From Celoporthe dispersa (taxonomy: Eukaryota > Ascomycota > Sordariomycetes > Diaporthales > Cryphonectriaceae), in NCBI GenBank assembly GCA_016584495.1, contig WAID01000003.1:1240001-1304000 (forward strand): a DNA stretch of 64,000 nt, read 5' to 3'. The notes under the pieces are model-generated. The model searched no databases, was not told the DNA's origin, and saw nothing but the letters and a program-made list of their open reading frames with translations. Shown here piece after piece: positions 46,575-58,812 of this stretch (position 1 is the stretch's first letter; every line of letters starts with the position of its first letter). The translations under genes were made by a program, and so were the position numbers.

Positions 46575-47850
46575 ATGGCCAGCAGCGCCACTCCTCCCGG
46601 CGTTATTGACCCAACCAAGCCAGGCAAATACCCTGTCATCCTCAGCGACGCCCTGAAGGGCAAGTCATCCAAGGAGATCCTGACCGCCATCAGATGTGCG
46701 TGTGACTGCTCTCTTTTCCTCAGCCTGGTCCTCTCCTCTTCTACCTCCTCTCCTGGATACAGATCAAAAGACTAATCACTTCTCTCCCTCTCTCCAGACA
46801 ACCACAGACCGAACCTCTCCACCGACACCGCACCAGGCGCCGCCAAAATAAAACCTGTTCCCTCTCCCTCCTCGCCCTCCGTTACCGCATCCTACGATCT
46901 CACATACACGGACGGTGGCGGCAAGTATGCCTACAACGGCGGCCGAGCCACGAAGGACAAGAAATATGTCCTCATCTTCGACCCGGAGCGCAAGGCCTTC
47001 GTGCTGCACCGCGTCGACTCCACCTTTAACATGAACCTGACACGGACCCCTTCGAACAACAACGCCGAGAGCCTGAGGCAGAAATACCCGCACCTCGAGG
47101 GGGAGCGCAAAGGCACCGTCGACGGCCAAGGCATCGTCGACGGTAGACAATGAGGGCTTCCTCAAGCCGCCTATCCCGGTGAACAAGCTGAACAAGCCCA
47201 AGAACCCGGTCAAGAGCGCGGGCATGGTACAGAGCAAGAGGCCCAGCACCACAGTATCAGCGCCGGCGTCGGCATCAGCAGCAGCGACGAAATCGTCAGG
47301 GCCGAAAGCGGAGCCTACAAAGGAGAAGAAGAAGGAGGTGCCGAAGCCGAAGGAGTCAAAACCCAAGGAGCCGAGACCGAAGGAGACGAAGCCAAAGCGT
47401 CCACGCTCTCCCGTCGACTCCGAAGACGAAGGATCGGACGACGAGTCCGGGCTGCTGGTGGAATACCCGGACTCACCGCCGGCGGCGGCCAGGCCAGTCC
47501 CTGTCGCTGCACCTCCGACCACGGGCCGCCGCTTCTCCGAGTTCCTGGCAAACCAGGCCAAGTTTGGCGGGGATTTCGACGAGGATGCCGACGCGGAGGG
47601 AGAAGATGATGACTTGCTGATCATTGAGGACCCGGCGGTTGAGGCCCCCAGCACGGCGGGCACTTTCAAGCTGCCGAGCCCGGTAGGCAGGCAGGACACC
47701 GTGGTGGAGAGTCAGGCGGCGCTGCCGCCGGTGTATGACATGGACGAGGAGGAGCCGCCCGCGGACGAGGAGCTCGAGGCACTCCTGGCGCGGGAGATGG
47801 GCGAGGCCATGGATGTTGACTCGGAGAGCTCCGTCAGCGAAGAGGAATAG
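46575..47850 (+). CDS. EAF-family RNA polymerase II elongation factor, with an apparent frameshift
   Basis: EAF proteins partner ELL to stimulate Pol II elongation in the nucleus. The N-terminal domain is clear: GKYPVILSDALKGKSSKEIL, then after intron 1 TAIR-YNHRPNLS, and KKYVLIFDPERKAFVLHRVD. Exon 1 is 46575-46695; the intron (46696-46797) has a GTGCGT donor, a GACTAATC branch region and a CTCCAG acceptor. The C-terminus is disordered, with a Lys/Pro-rich stretch followed by acidic blocks (DEDADAEGEDDDLLIIED) ending in SSVSEEE, typical of the family. At a CC pair (47126-47127) one base must be dropped to pass from GTVDG into KASSTVDNEGFLKPP; read literally the protein ends at about 47154 and lacks its acidic tail. 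Family is firm; the shift is probably a sequence error. Confidence 0.82.
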
Positions 47851-48284
47851 AGGTACCGACCGTCTCTTGTCTGGTGCTTCCTGAGGCTTGTTGTGTCGAG
47901 CGTATTGTCATGTTGGCGATTGATCTTGATCCATTTTTTGGGGCCTGGCGTTCTGGTGTTGCGCCTCTGCAGATAAACTTTTGTGAACCAAAGTAAGGCC
48001 TGTGCTTGAGTAACAGGTGGTGTCCTGTTCATACCCTGAAAAGCAGCCTCGGTAGTGGATTGCAAAAGCCGAGCATAAAATCTATTGTTGGAAATACAGA
48101 ACGACGTCTAATTGCTACGAACTCTCCGTCCCTGGATCATCACAGTCCCGTCGCCTTCTCCCCCCTCCTCTCCCAAAAATGTGAGACCGCTATTATGGCG
48201 TTTCGCCATGTTGTTGTGCAATGCTTATCCGCTAAGCAATCTCACAATGTTAAGCCATGTGTCCCAAGCAACGAGTGCCGTGTC
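47851..48284. other. Intergenic region between converging genes
   Basis: Holds the 3' ends of EAF and of the minus-strand gene. Nothing else seen. Confidence 0.5.
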
Positions 48285-49433
48285 CTACAAGAGCATATCA
48301 ACGTCGTCGTCCCCATCCATGTTGACATCAACGTCTCGTGAGTCCACCATTTGAAAATTCATCTCACGGTCACGCCCGGCGTCAAGGGGACCATTGACCA
48401 TCTTAGAGTCCTCGTCGTCGTGCATGAAAAACTCGCGGCTAAACGTTGCGTTCCAGCCCTGTCCAGCAGCCGCAGCACCGCCCTGAACTGGCGTCTGTGG
48501 TGGAGTGCCGATGCAGTTAGCCCTGTTCAGGAGGCGCCTCTCCTCCGCGGGTCTGCCTGCTGGGACACCCGTACGCCACGGATATTGCAAGGGACACTGT
48601 CCTAGGCCACCAAAAGGCGTGTGTTCTGGTGTTTGCGGAGGCTCTGGCCCTGGCGTGTCGAGTCGCAGGGGCAGGGGCAGCAGGCTGTTGTTGAACATCG
48701 AGCTGGGCGGGTCTTCCTGAATCGGGAGGGCGGCGATCAACCTTCCGAAGGGTCTGTAATCTGAAGCAGGTGTGTCGGTCCGCGCGGTGGTATACGCGTA
48801 TGCAAAGTCTCGATACTGTATGCCTCCTGAACCACATCCAGCTACATCCTCGCCTGACTGCACTTCTATATCCATAGACGATGGGGCGGAGGCAGAACGG
48901 ACTAGTTGAGGCACGACCTGGTTGCCAGCCTGCCCACCGTGAGGCTGCAGCCCTGACATCTCGACGGCGATGGAACCATCATCCTATGAGGCCATACGCA
49001 CATCCAGCACATCGTTGGCCGGCCTGTTGGCACCGTGCATCACGGGCTGTTGAGTATGCATCGCGGGCTGTTGAGTATGCATCGCGGGCTGTTGAGTATG
49101 CATCGCGGGCTGTTGAGTATGCATCACGGGCTGTTGAGTATCTCGCGGGCCATGGAGGTGATCCGTGGTCCGGGTCCGCTTCCGCGCACGCCTACCGCCC
49201 TCTGCACCGTCCTGCGGATCGTTCGCCTCGTCTTCTCGGCCCCTGCGCTTGCTGCCTGCCCCAGCCGCAGGAGGATGCAGGCGGGCCGCCCTCGTTGCTG
49301 GGAAGAGGGGAGCTGCGCCGCAGCCGTCGAAGGAGAAGACGGGAGGGTCATCTGGCGGAGGACGGTTGGTGCTTGCCCCACACACTGCTGGGGTGCTTGT
49401 TTCTGTGTACTTACTTTGTTTATTGGGATGCAT
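48285..49433 (-). CDS. Disordered protein of unknown function with heptapeptide repeats and an in-frame TAG
   Basis: From ATG 49433 the frame is rich in Pro, Arg and Ala, with a basic cluster (GSKRRGRE, later RRARKRTRTTD) that could be a nuclear-localisation signal. Five copies of MHTQQPA/V follow. A TAG at 48984-48986 interrupts it, but the same frame continues from 48983 to 48285. This second part contains RSASAPSSMDIE, YRDFAYAYTTARTDTPASDY, GWNATFSREFFMHDDED and an acidic end (MDGDDDVDMLL). A 60-base intron with a weak GTGATG donor could remove the stop. A GTAAGT site at 49414 close to the start could also be a donor. A TATTTAAA box lies 130 bases upstream. No family is recognised. The second half looks more like a conserved protein than the first. 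Confidence 0.5.
49037..49141 (-). repeat. Five 21-bp tandem repeats encoding MHTQQPA
   Basis: Five adjacent 21-base units (plus-strand form GCATCRCGGGCTGTTGAGTAT) start at 49037, 49058, 49079, 49100 and 49121. They differ only at one position (A/G), which changes Ala to Val. The perfect period and low divergence indicate recent expansion. Confidence 0.95.
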
Positions 49434-49562
49434 GGAGCTGATTGACTTGTTCTCTAGCTTGATTCTCCTGTGCTGCAGCTGGCACCGGTGTGTCCTGGCT
49501 GTTGCTTTCCGTTGGCGAGCAGGTGGGTGGCTGTGGCTGGTAGGAACCTGACCTGTGTCTGG

Positions 49563-49570
49563 TTTAAATA
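49563..49570 (-). promoter_or_regulatory. TATTTAAA box
   Basis: Minus-strand TATTTAAA located 130 bases upstream of the ATG at 49433. Position suits a TATA element for that gene. Confidence 0.45.
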
Positions 49571-52500
49571 GAAGCTGCACAATAAAGAACAACGACAAGA
49601 GAATGTGGATGTGTCTGTATGTGTATGCATGTAATGGATTTCCTGCGTGTCAGTCTGTGAGGTTGTGGTGACTTGAAGGAACCCCTTCGTGGTTTTGTTG
49701 TGGTGACGGAGGAGGGGAGGGGGACAAGAAAGCTCTCGAGGTGGGAACTGAAGGAGCTGTGCAAGCTTTGCATTTCAGGCAGGAGGGGAAAGGGGAAAGA
49801 GCGGACGGACGAGGCAGCCTTTCGGTTTCTTCAGGCTTCTACCAGAAGCCTTGCCTCCACCCGTGAGACCATGCGATAGACATTTGTCTTTTTCTCTCTA
49901 CTACATCTCTATCTATGGTAATGGCAGGAAGCAGGGAACTGTAGACTACAGCCTGAGAACTGAGATCTATTAATTATCAAGCTGTGACCAGACAAAGTTC
50001 CTCTGGATGACCAGGGCATGGCCAGCCAGCCTGGTTGAATGAAGCTTCCTTCTTATCATGTATAGCAAATGGCTCTCATTCTTCTGGATGGATGGAAATA
50101 ATCTATTAGAGCGACTTTACCTTTTTTCAAAACTACAGAAATGGCCCCAGAAGCTTTTCCCCTGGCCTCCTTTGAAGGTGCAGCTGCAAGAGTTGTGTGC
50201 AGTGGTAGCGGCCCACGTGCACCACCCCTCGTATCCAAAACTCTAGCTCTGCAGCAGTCCTGGGTCGCCACCACACAATAAATGAATCATAGTCCACCCA
50301 ACATTAAAATCATTTCTCAGGTCATAAATTATGCAACCTATGTACAGCTCACCCAGGTGGCTGTAGGTGTGATCATGGTTATGGCCTACAGGATCAGGTC
50401 TACATCCGCCCAAGACACTGCTGCTGCACTCCCTAAACATTCAGTGGGAAGCTCTCTAAAAACCTAGGCAGAGGGCCTGCTAGGGACGTGAGCTCCAGGG
50501 GCATCACTGCTCTGTCTCAGGGCTGGTAATGTCCTATAGGAGACATGTGCTGGGTGGGGTTGTGAATCACTAGCGCCGTGTCCAGATTAAGTCGACCCCT
50601 GGCCATACCTCAAACCTTTTTTTTCTCTTTCTTTTGACGTGTCATTCCTCTTCTCGCCGCCCTAGTCAGTCAACATCTTCTCCTCATATCGACACCTCTC
50701 CCAGGACATGTTGCCCTCATGACCTCTCCTTGCAGCACTGACTGAATGCAGTCATTTACTTCCTCGTATGCCAGACCAATCAAAGACCATATGGTGTCCA
50801 TTGATCATCTCTGGGATCCCAGCTCCCGGGGATGACGCCTCACTTTTTTCCCCCTTCTCTTTTGGATTTTCAGCTTCCTGACGCAGGTTCAACTCTGAAC
50901 CTGGACGTCGCCTCTCCGCCTGAGACGTGTGCCGCTGGTGAGTCTGGCGTAGGGGATCTCCATCGAAGCGCAGATCCCGCCAGGACGGGTCTTGGGGAGG
51001 TGAGGATTGAAATGAAACGTCCGACCGGCGAGACATGGCCCACGCTCTGGGAAAAATATACTTACGGTGAGGGAATACGGTGGTGGGCAGAGCAGAGCAG
51101 AGCAACGGCCATGTCTCAGTCCCGGGGCGTGCACACGAGGAGCCAGGCGCGGAGACCACACAGCCCAGGCAGGCAAATAATAGCAGGCCAATCCATCTCC
51201 GCGGTGTTGCTTCTTGCTGTCAGCTGAGACACACCTTGGGAGGACCAGGCCGGCACGGCTGTCAGGTCAGCCCGAGAATCGTGAATTCCCCGTGGCCATG
51301 AGGCTTCACCGTCGATCTACCTGTACCGGCCGGTGTCATGTCGTGGATGCGTCCCAAGCCTGGAGATCCTGCGTAACAAAAACAAAGGTAAGAAAAGGAA
51401 TTTTAAAAAGAAAATCAAGCACAGGAGAAATATACTATGGCAACACGACGGTTGAGTATTTTTTTTTTTCGTTAAATAAAAGACTACCAGAGCAAGCTTG
51501 TGAATCCTCCCGCCCCCCTTCCCCTCCTCGTCCTCCGACCCCCCCCCGGGAATCAGACCACCACCCTAGACACGGCAGCGGATCCCGCCTTGCAGTAGTC
51601 CTGCAGCTCTGGGATGCCAACAGGCATTATCTAGCCTCTCTCGTCCCGGCTCGGCCGCGCGCTCAGGGCAAGCTATCCAGCGCGGGCTTGTTGTGCCTGA
51701 GGAAGGCGTCAGCCCTCACCTCTGACTATCCTGAGTCAACCCTCCCTCAGGACAGGCGCGTTAGTCCTTCTGGTCCCCTCTGGCCGTCGTGACTCGCCGG
51801 GCTCGGTGGTCTCGGTCGGGGAAGACGTCCCTAGCCTTGCAGTGTTGGGACGCCTGCCCTGCGCATGGGCTGGACACACCCCCCGGCCGATGCAACTCTT
51901 CTTTTTTCTTTCTCCTTCTCACACTTAGAGAAGAGAGCGTGCAGCCGGGGGTCTCTGGGGGCCACCAACCAACCGCCGCCTGATAAGGGGCGGAGAGGGG
52001 GCCTGGGTCTCAGCTGCGGCTGTCTCTTCAAAAGTTGTAACGCCTGCAATCCTGTCCGTCAGGGTCCGTCGAGTTTGTGTTTGTGCTCATCGAGAGGACG
52101 GTGTCCCTACGGCATTGGTCTGCACTCCTCCTCTTTTACGAATCTTTTCTGACTGTGTCGTTATTCCTTGGCTTGGTAGCACTGCTCGAGGACGAGGACG
52201 CCGGAAGCCCGCCTGCATTTTATCCTCACTTCACCCATCACCTATTCGTTCTTTCTTCTCTTCTCTTTTTTTCTTCTTTCCTTTCTCCTCCTCGAGCCAT
52301 ACGATAATTAACAGTAGCCTGTCAGCTAGGCAGTCTGCTCTTGTCGGGTGTGTCCTGCAGACATCCGCTCTTGTCAGGCACCCTGCCGGTCGTACCTCCA
52401 CAGCCGTTCGGCGGGTCCACAACCACAGAAGGCCGTTCTCTCACCTGCGAGCCTGCGAACTGGGTTGAGATTTTTTTTATTTTTCGGACAGGGACCTGGG

Positions 52501-52868
52501 GTGTGTGTATGTGCGTATGTGCGTGCGTGCGTGCGTGCGTGCATGTGTATGTGTGCGTGTGTGTATGTGTGTACCGTCACACATAGCCATCCACAGAGTT
52601 GCCACACCAGACCGAAGGCCGGGAAGCGACCTGTGCCCTAGTGCTCCATATGACATATCTTGTCCAGGTGTCTCTCTCTCTCCCTGGCATCTGGTCTCTC
52701 TCGCGCGCGCAGGACAGCAGTCTCTGGTGGGCCGCTGCGGCTGATCTCAAGTCATCTGTGCTGCTGTCCCCTCCTGATCCGAGCACGCCGACCCCCTTCC
52801 CCCAGCCCCTGGGCGTTTTTCTTTGTCCTCTCGGCCGCCTGCGTATCAGAGTTTTTCTCCTGCTCTAG
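49571..52868. other. Intergenic region with CT-rich leader sequence
   Basis: 3.3 kb without a recognisable gene. T- and CT-rich tracts around 51895-51925, 52250-52300 and 52670-52700 suit the leader of the plus-strand gene that starts near 52869. A TG/TGCG-type microsatellite lies at about 52500-52573. Confidence 0.5.
52500..52573. repeat. TG/TGCG-type microsatellite
   Basis: A compound run of GTGT, GTAT and GTGC units upstream of the 52.9-kb gene. Confidence 0.9.
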
Positions 52869-55613
52869 ATGATGGCTCACACGGACGCGATCGTCCAGAA
52901 CCTCCCGGAGATGCTGGTCCAGGATCTCACGGAGCGACAGGATGTGTTTCTGGCCAGGAACCTCACGGCAGGGGAGACCGTTGGTGGCTCAAGCCCCGCG
53001 GGCGCTGGCATCTGAGGTCCCACAGGGCGGTCCTGGTCGTGTGGCGAGGCGGCCGTGGTACAGTGCGTCCTCAGAAGCCGACCTGTGCTCTGTGAGGCGG
53101 AACAGCGTGGGGAGCGCGTGGAGGGGCGACGAGGGAGGGCATCTGCTTAAAGACACTGAGGCCCGCCGCCGCTCGCTGCCCATCAGGAGGTCGGGGCACA
53201 CGCCCAGGGCCTGCGATATCGCGATGAGACGGGGCGGCCAGAGAGAGGATCGGGTTCTGACGCTGAACGGCATGGACGGAGAAGGCTGGGGGAGCGACTC
53301 GTCGGCGGACGTGGAGGGCGGCATGTCTTCTCCGTCGGTACGAACGCGGCAGCAGTCTTTTACTACGGCAGCGACGTCTGTCGACGTGGCGGTTGGGCCT
53401 GGGGGCGGGCGGGGGATAGGAGGGTGCGGGTCGGTTGCAGGCAGTCCGCAGAGGACGGCTGCGCACTGTGGCGGCGCGGGAGGGGGGAGCTGGGTAGACC
53501 TGGAGCCCGACGTGCTGCTGCAGCAGGAGAGAATTGTGGGCGGAGGGGCCAGGCCAGGGCGGACACCTGATGACCTCCTCCAGCACCAGCGCGGTGGTGG
53601 TAGTAATAATACCTCTGAGACGCGTGCTGCAGAGGACAGGTCGCCTGCCTCGAGAGGAGACCGGCCTGGGCGGAAGTGCGCCCACCACCCACCCATCCAG
53701 GTGCCCAGGAGGTCGTCGTCGCTGGGCCACCGCGCTGGCACAGCCGCCCTGGGCGAGACTATACATTCTCGCAGAGCCTCGACCCACAGCTCCCACCACC
53801 AGGGCCTGGCCTCGCAACAGCTCCTGCCACCGTCAACAACATCTTCTTTACCACCAGCAACACCACCACCAGGACCATCGCCGCCGACGCCGCCGCCGAC
53901 ACTGCCACCAGCACCCCAGACCTCATCCCACCTCTCTCCCTTCTCAGGTCCTCCACCGCCGAGCTGCTGGAGCGGACCTGAGGCCGCACTGAGAATCTCA
54001 TACCTGCTCTCCGCCGCCAGAGCCTCTGCAGCCTTCAGGTCGAGCAGCCGCTGCAGACAGCAGCTCCTGACGAGCTATCGCTGCCCCCGCTCCTCCCTCG
54101 CCACAGACATAGCAACACGACAGCAGCGCGACGCTCCGCCCAGCCGCCGACACCGACAGACCTCAAAGCACCGAAGATCACTGAGCGCCGCCAACATGCC
54201 TGTCATCGGGCGCGTCAACACCTGGCTGTCTTCTGGCGGCGGCGGCGGTGGTGGTGGCGGCAACAGTGCTGCTGTCGCTGCTGCTGCTGCTACCACCACT
54301 GGCACTGCCGCCGCTCGTGCTGCTTCTGCTGGTGTTGGTGCTGCTACTGCTGGCGCCGCTGGTGCTGGTGCTGCTGAGCCTTTCCCGCCTGCCCTCCTGC
54401 CCTCGCTGTCGCCACCCCTCGGCATGTCTCCTATGACCAACATCCGCGTCTCCTGCGACGTCCTCGAGAACCTGCGGCTGATCGTGTGCAACTTTCCCGA
54501 CCTCCCGCTCCTCACCAGCTGCCTGACGATCCAGACCATCCGCAGCTACGCCCGAAAGCTGCGCCGCGGCGACCTGACCCACGAGCGCCCGCCCGCCCGC
54601 CCGCACGAGGAACCGACGCCCACCACGGCCCGATCCCCGACCTCGCCCGGGCTGCCGCGCGTGCACCGCAAGACGAGCCTCGGGAACCTCAAGCTGATGA
54701 GCTCCCTGCGCGGGAAGCTCAGCAGCCGCTTCGGCCATGCCGCCTCTGCCTCTGCCTCTTCTCCTGCTGCTGCTGGTGGTTCTGGTGGAGCTACTGCCCT
54801 CCACAGGGGCGGCGACCGGCTGTGGGGTCCTGCTGCGGGCGAGAGCCACGGCGGCACCCTCGGGCCCGACAACCTGGACTCTGCGTCGGTGGAGACGGAG
54901 GTGGAGGCCTGTGTGCACGCGCTCCGCATTATCTTCCCCGACGGCACCAACTACCTACTAGACCTCCTATATGCCCACGTCATCGCCTACAACTACATCA
55001 GCTCGCTCATCGGCGGCCTGGCCCCCCTGCGGCAGGGCGGCGGGCTCCCCGCTCCTCCTCCTCCTGCTGCTACTGCTGCTGCTCCCTCCGCGGCAGCCGG
55101 TCCGCCATGAAGCTCCCTGCCGGCGTCACTAGCCTTGCCGACCTGCAGGCGCACCCCGACTGCGGCGAGGCGGTGCTCCACGACTTCCACCGGGACGTGG
55201 CCAGCGCGGCCTCCAGGGTGACGGTCCCGTCCAAGGCGGCCGCGACGCTCGGCCTCGGTTCTGCGGATCTCGGCGGCAGGCCCTTCTTCGCCGCCGCCCC
55301 GGCTCCCCCTCCCCCCTCCCGCGGCGGTGGTGGCCCCAGGCTGGCGGCCCCCCTGCGGGCGTCACCCACGACCTCGTCGCTGGCCGCGTCGCTCGAGTCG
55401 GAGCAGGCCCTGCGCCGCCTGCGCGACGACATCACGACCAACATCTGCCGCCTAGTGGAGATGATCCGGAGCTTGGCGCCGGCGGGCCAGATCTCCCGTT
55501 CGCACGAGGAGCAGAACGCGATCCTGTCCATCGTGGAGGGCAACGCGCTGGACCCCATGTTCATGCGGGCCGTGTGCGAGGCAGTGCGCTGCTACGAGGA
55601 GCTGCTGGGCTGA
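52869..55613 (+). CDS. Large, partly disordered protein of unknown function, frame broken
   Basis: Family not named. The first exon-like part from ATG 52869 reads AHTDAIVQNLPEMLVQDLTE and RQDVFLARNLTAGE; about 100 bases later coding continues one frame over with YSASSEADLCSVRRNS, RRRSLPIRRSGHTPRACDI and LTLNGMDGEGWGSDSS. That frame then stays open for over 2 kb through Gly- and Pro-rich stretches. An in-frame ATG at 54196 begins a better structured part: MPVIGRVNTWLSS, RVSCDVLENLRLIVCNFPDL, TIQTIRSYARKLRRGDLTHE and FPDGTNYLLDLLYAHVIAYN. In a CTC/CTG-rich stretch near 55060-55110 the frame shifts again to KLPAGVTSLADLQAHPDC and a C-terminal helical region ending EELLG. It may be one gene or two; the 54196-55613 part is the surer one. 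Confidence 0.5.
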
Positions 55614-57624
55614 AGGGGTCCTCGACCTATTTTTTTTTTTGAATTTCTTTTTTCCCCTCCTGATTTCTACGACATTTCTTCTCTCTCTGCGTCTCCGCCG
55701 TCACCACACGACATATTTACTACACCTTTTTTTTTCTTTCTTTCAGTTCAATCTGCACTGCGCTGCCGACCATATTATTATTTATTTTCTTTACATTGGT
55801 CCCGAGACGGGCATTTTGTGTTATTGGCTGAATCCACCTCGTCCAGAGAAGATGGGACAGACAATTTGGGGTGGGTGCTCGGTGTCTGTGGTTGTTGGGG
55901 TCCCTCCACAGCCCCCCCCTCCCCACCAACCATTAAACAAAACAAACCTGCATTCTCAATCACTGGTCTCGGGTTGGAATTTTCTTTTTTCTTTCTTTCT
56001 TCTTTTCAGTTCTGTCTTTTTTTCTTCTTTCTTTTTGCATTCACCGTCGCCTCAACAGGAAAAGGGCAGCGGCCAATACAAAATACAAGGCATGGAACTG
56101 AAAATGGGATGGAATGGAACTCAGGGTGCTGCCCTGCTCTTTATCTGGTTTTAGGCTGAGCAGGGATCATTGCCGAGGTGGTGGATAAATAAACGGTGGA
56201 CGATCAACTCGCGTGGACAAAAACCCATTTACATTTACACACCCCCTCCCTCTCCCTCTCATTCTCTTCCTACTGTGGCCCAGGAGTTGGATCATCTTTT
56301 GGACACGGCGTGCAAATCACATTTTCGCACAGGCATTTCGGGTGGTGTGAGACGGCTTTGGTGCAGGCAGTGGTGGTGGCCCTTGCCCCATTTTTTTCGT
56401 CCCGCTGAGGGGGAGAAGATGAAAAAAAAAACGACCAAGCAGGGCGCGTGGGACCAAAAAACCCGAGCCTGGTTTTTTTGGTGTTTTTTTTCTTTCTCTT
56501 TCCCTTCTTTTCTTTTTTTCTATTTTTTCTTTCTTTTTTTCTTTTTTTCTTTCTCAAGGGGTAGAGACAAATGACAGTTTAATTGATGCTTTCATACTTT
56601 GGTCGGTCAGCCAGCGGAAGCAACTGTGCACCAGTAAAATCAGTCCTTCCCCTCTCCCTTTTCTTCCACCCCCTCCAGTGTGTACACACATGGCAGAAAT
56701 ATCGGGGGGAAAAGAGAAAGAAAAAAAAGACTGTGGGAAAAACCTAAATCAGAACGGGATATCTTCTTCGCGGTAGATTTGGGCTTCTTTTAAAGGCCCT
56801 GGACACTCACAGCTAAACTCTCTCTACCTCTTGTGATGGCCAAACAGACCCCATGTTCAGTGACCTGAGTCAGTCGGGATGCAAAGGGGGACGCAAGGGA
56901 GAGAGGGTCCTACAGCCCGAGATCGACGACCCGGTCAGTGCCGTCCCCCCTCCTTCACACACCCTCCCCCCCCCCACAACTCTATGCACGCCAGTCCTTA
57001 TACATACTAGCCTCCCTTCTTAAATAACCTAATTGGGGCTGAGGCTGAGGCTATCGTGACGACAACGCTCCCTTGCTACAGAACCTACATCCGAATCACC
57101 GGTGGACTGGACGGCCAAGCAGGATCCGCCTCCCCCTCCCCCCCGCTTACAGTTTATCCAGAGATACAAACAGCCTGGTTGGTCATTTGATCTGTAGAGG
57201 ATCAATCTTGGCCACAGCCAAAACCCAAGATGGACAGCCAGATCTGTCTTGACGGCAGAGACGGAACCACAAAGACGTCGCAGTATTCACATGGCTGTAG
57301 TAAAAAAGGGACTTGCATTCTGTAAAGGTAAAAAGGCTTGTTGTGACCATGAGTAATTACGTGATGAGCAGCCAGCTAATCATGCCTCTCCCCTCACTTT
57401 TCCGAATAACATGCAGAGTCCATAACGACACCATGACGGGTTCCAATCATAAAGCTGAGTGCATCTCTTCCACCAGGGCCGGGGGTCATGTGTCGGCCCG
57501 ACAGGCCTAATCGTGTTGTCCTCCCCGTCCGCCAGCTTGGTCTAATCATAGTAAGCATGCTTCTGCCACAAAACACAAAGGGGGTCCCGCGAGATGGTGT
57601 CGGGCGCAGGTCAGCACGGCGCCG
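55614..57624. other. Intergenic region between converging genes
   Basis: 2 kb with long T tracts (55629-55760, 55980-56040, 56470-56555) typical of 3' flanks of the plus-strand gene. No gene is supported. Confidence 0.55.
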
Positions 57625-58812
57625 TCAGGTGCGGTCATGCACGGCAAAGCGTCCCTGGCCCCAGGTGCGAAAGTGGACCGTCTTGCCGACAGACGAGATC
57701 TCCTCCACCTCCGCGTCCGTCAGGTCAAGCTGCACGACCTGCAGGTACTCCTTGAGCCGGGCCTCCGTCTTGGTGGTGGTGATCGGCACGACCTCCAGTT
57801 CAATTTGCCACTTCAGCAAAACTGTAGTGGCAGACACGCCGTGGGCCTTGGCGATCTTGTTGAGCACCGGGATGAGGGGGCCGCCCGCGCCCGTCGTGAT
57901 GGGGGTCAGAGCTCCGTGGCTGCACACCAGAATGCCCCGGCTCTGCATCCACTTGACGTAGTCATCAGCGCGCTGCAGGTACGGGTGAAACTCGATCTGG
58001 TTGACCGAGGGCGGGATCCGCGCGATGTCGAGAACCGCCTCCACGTGCTGGCGGAGGAAATTGGACAGGCCGATCGCCTTGGCGCGTCCAGAGTATCGGA
58101 TGAATTCAAGATTACGCCACGCCGTCTGCAGGTGGGCGAAATCATCGGTGAAGTATGGTGACTCGATAAGGAGCCTGAGAAGGGAAGAGAGGGGGGAGGG
58201 GGGAAGCTACGTCAGTACTGCTGCTGGTGGTCCTGACGAGGCCAAAGCTGATCAGGGGCCAGGGGCAGGATGACTTACAGGTCCACGTATTGGGTTCTCA
58301 GCCGCTCGAGGCTCTCCATGATGTACTCCTCGGGGTTCTCAATCGGACCAGACAGCTTGGCCGTCAGAAACAGCTTGCTCCTGGGGACACCACTCTGTTT
58401 GATGGCCATTCCGACCTCCTCCCTCCGTGTAGTAGCCTCTGGACGTGTCAATATGGGTAAAGCCACCCACGATGGCCGCCTTCAGAATCTCAACGAGCTT
58501 GGTGTTGATCCTGCCGCGCTCTAGTTTGGCCCAGGTCGAACCAGTGCCAAAACCGATCTGTGGGGTAGGAGAGTCGACGAAGCGTCAGCCAGCCTGGTGG
58601 TGACATGAAGGCAGGGAGCAGGCAACAGCATATGGCAATGGAGAGCACAGAGCAAGGGAGAGTGTAAAGGGGAGAGGGGAGAACAGCACAATGTACAATG
58701 GACAATACGAACCACGGGAATGCTGCCACCTGTCGGCAGGGGGGAACTTGGGGACTGGCCTGGTGCCACCCGTCAGCGCGCAAAAGACGCGCTCAAAGCA
58801 GGTCATGGTCAT
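57625..58812 (-). CDS. Aldo-keto reductase, with two apparent frameshifts and an atypical tetrad
   Basis: An NAD(P)H-dependent reductase of the AKR (alpha/beta-barrel) family, probably cytosolic. Exon 1 runs from ATG 58812 (or 58806) to 58713 and ends SIPV; intron 1 is 58712-58558 with a weak GTTCGT donor. Exon 2 (58557-58279) holds IGFGTGSTW, HIDTSRGYY and SKLFLTAKLSGP. Intron 2 is 58278-58175. Exon 3 (58174-57625) holds LLIESPYF, AIGLSNF, VNQIEFHPYLQ and the cofactor-site strand VVPITTTKTEARLKEY. The tetrad Asp (HIDT), Tyr (GYYTE) and Lys (TAKL) are present; the His normally in LLIHSP is Glu. The family reading frame needs one base removed at a six-base G run (plus 58739-58744) and one at a CCC (58421-58423). 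Those sites, in a well-conserved gene, look like sequence errors. Confidence 0.8.

Noticed and set aside
47179..47699. Long minus-strand frame (47699-46776) over EAF
   Set aside because: Antisense to the EAF Lys/Pro and acidic stretches; translation is Ser/Gly/Phe-rich low complexity.
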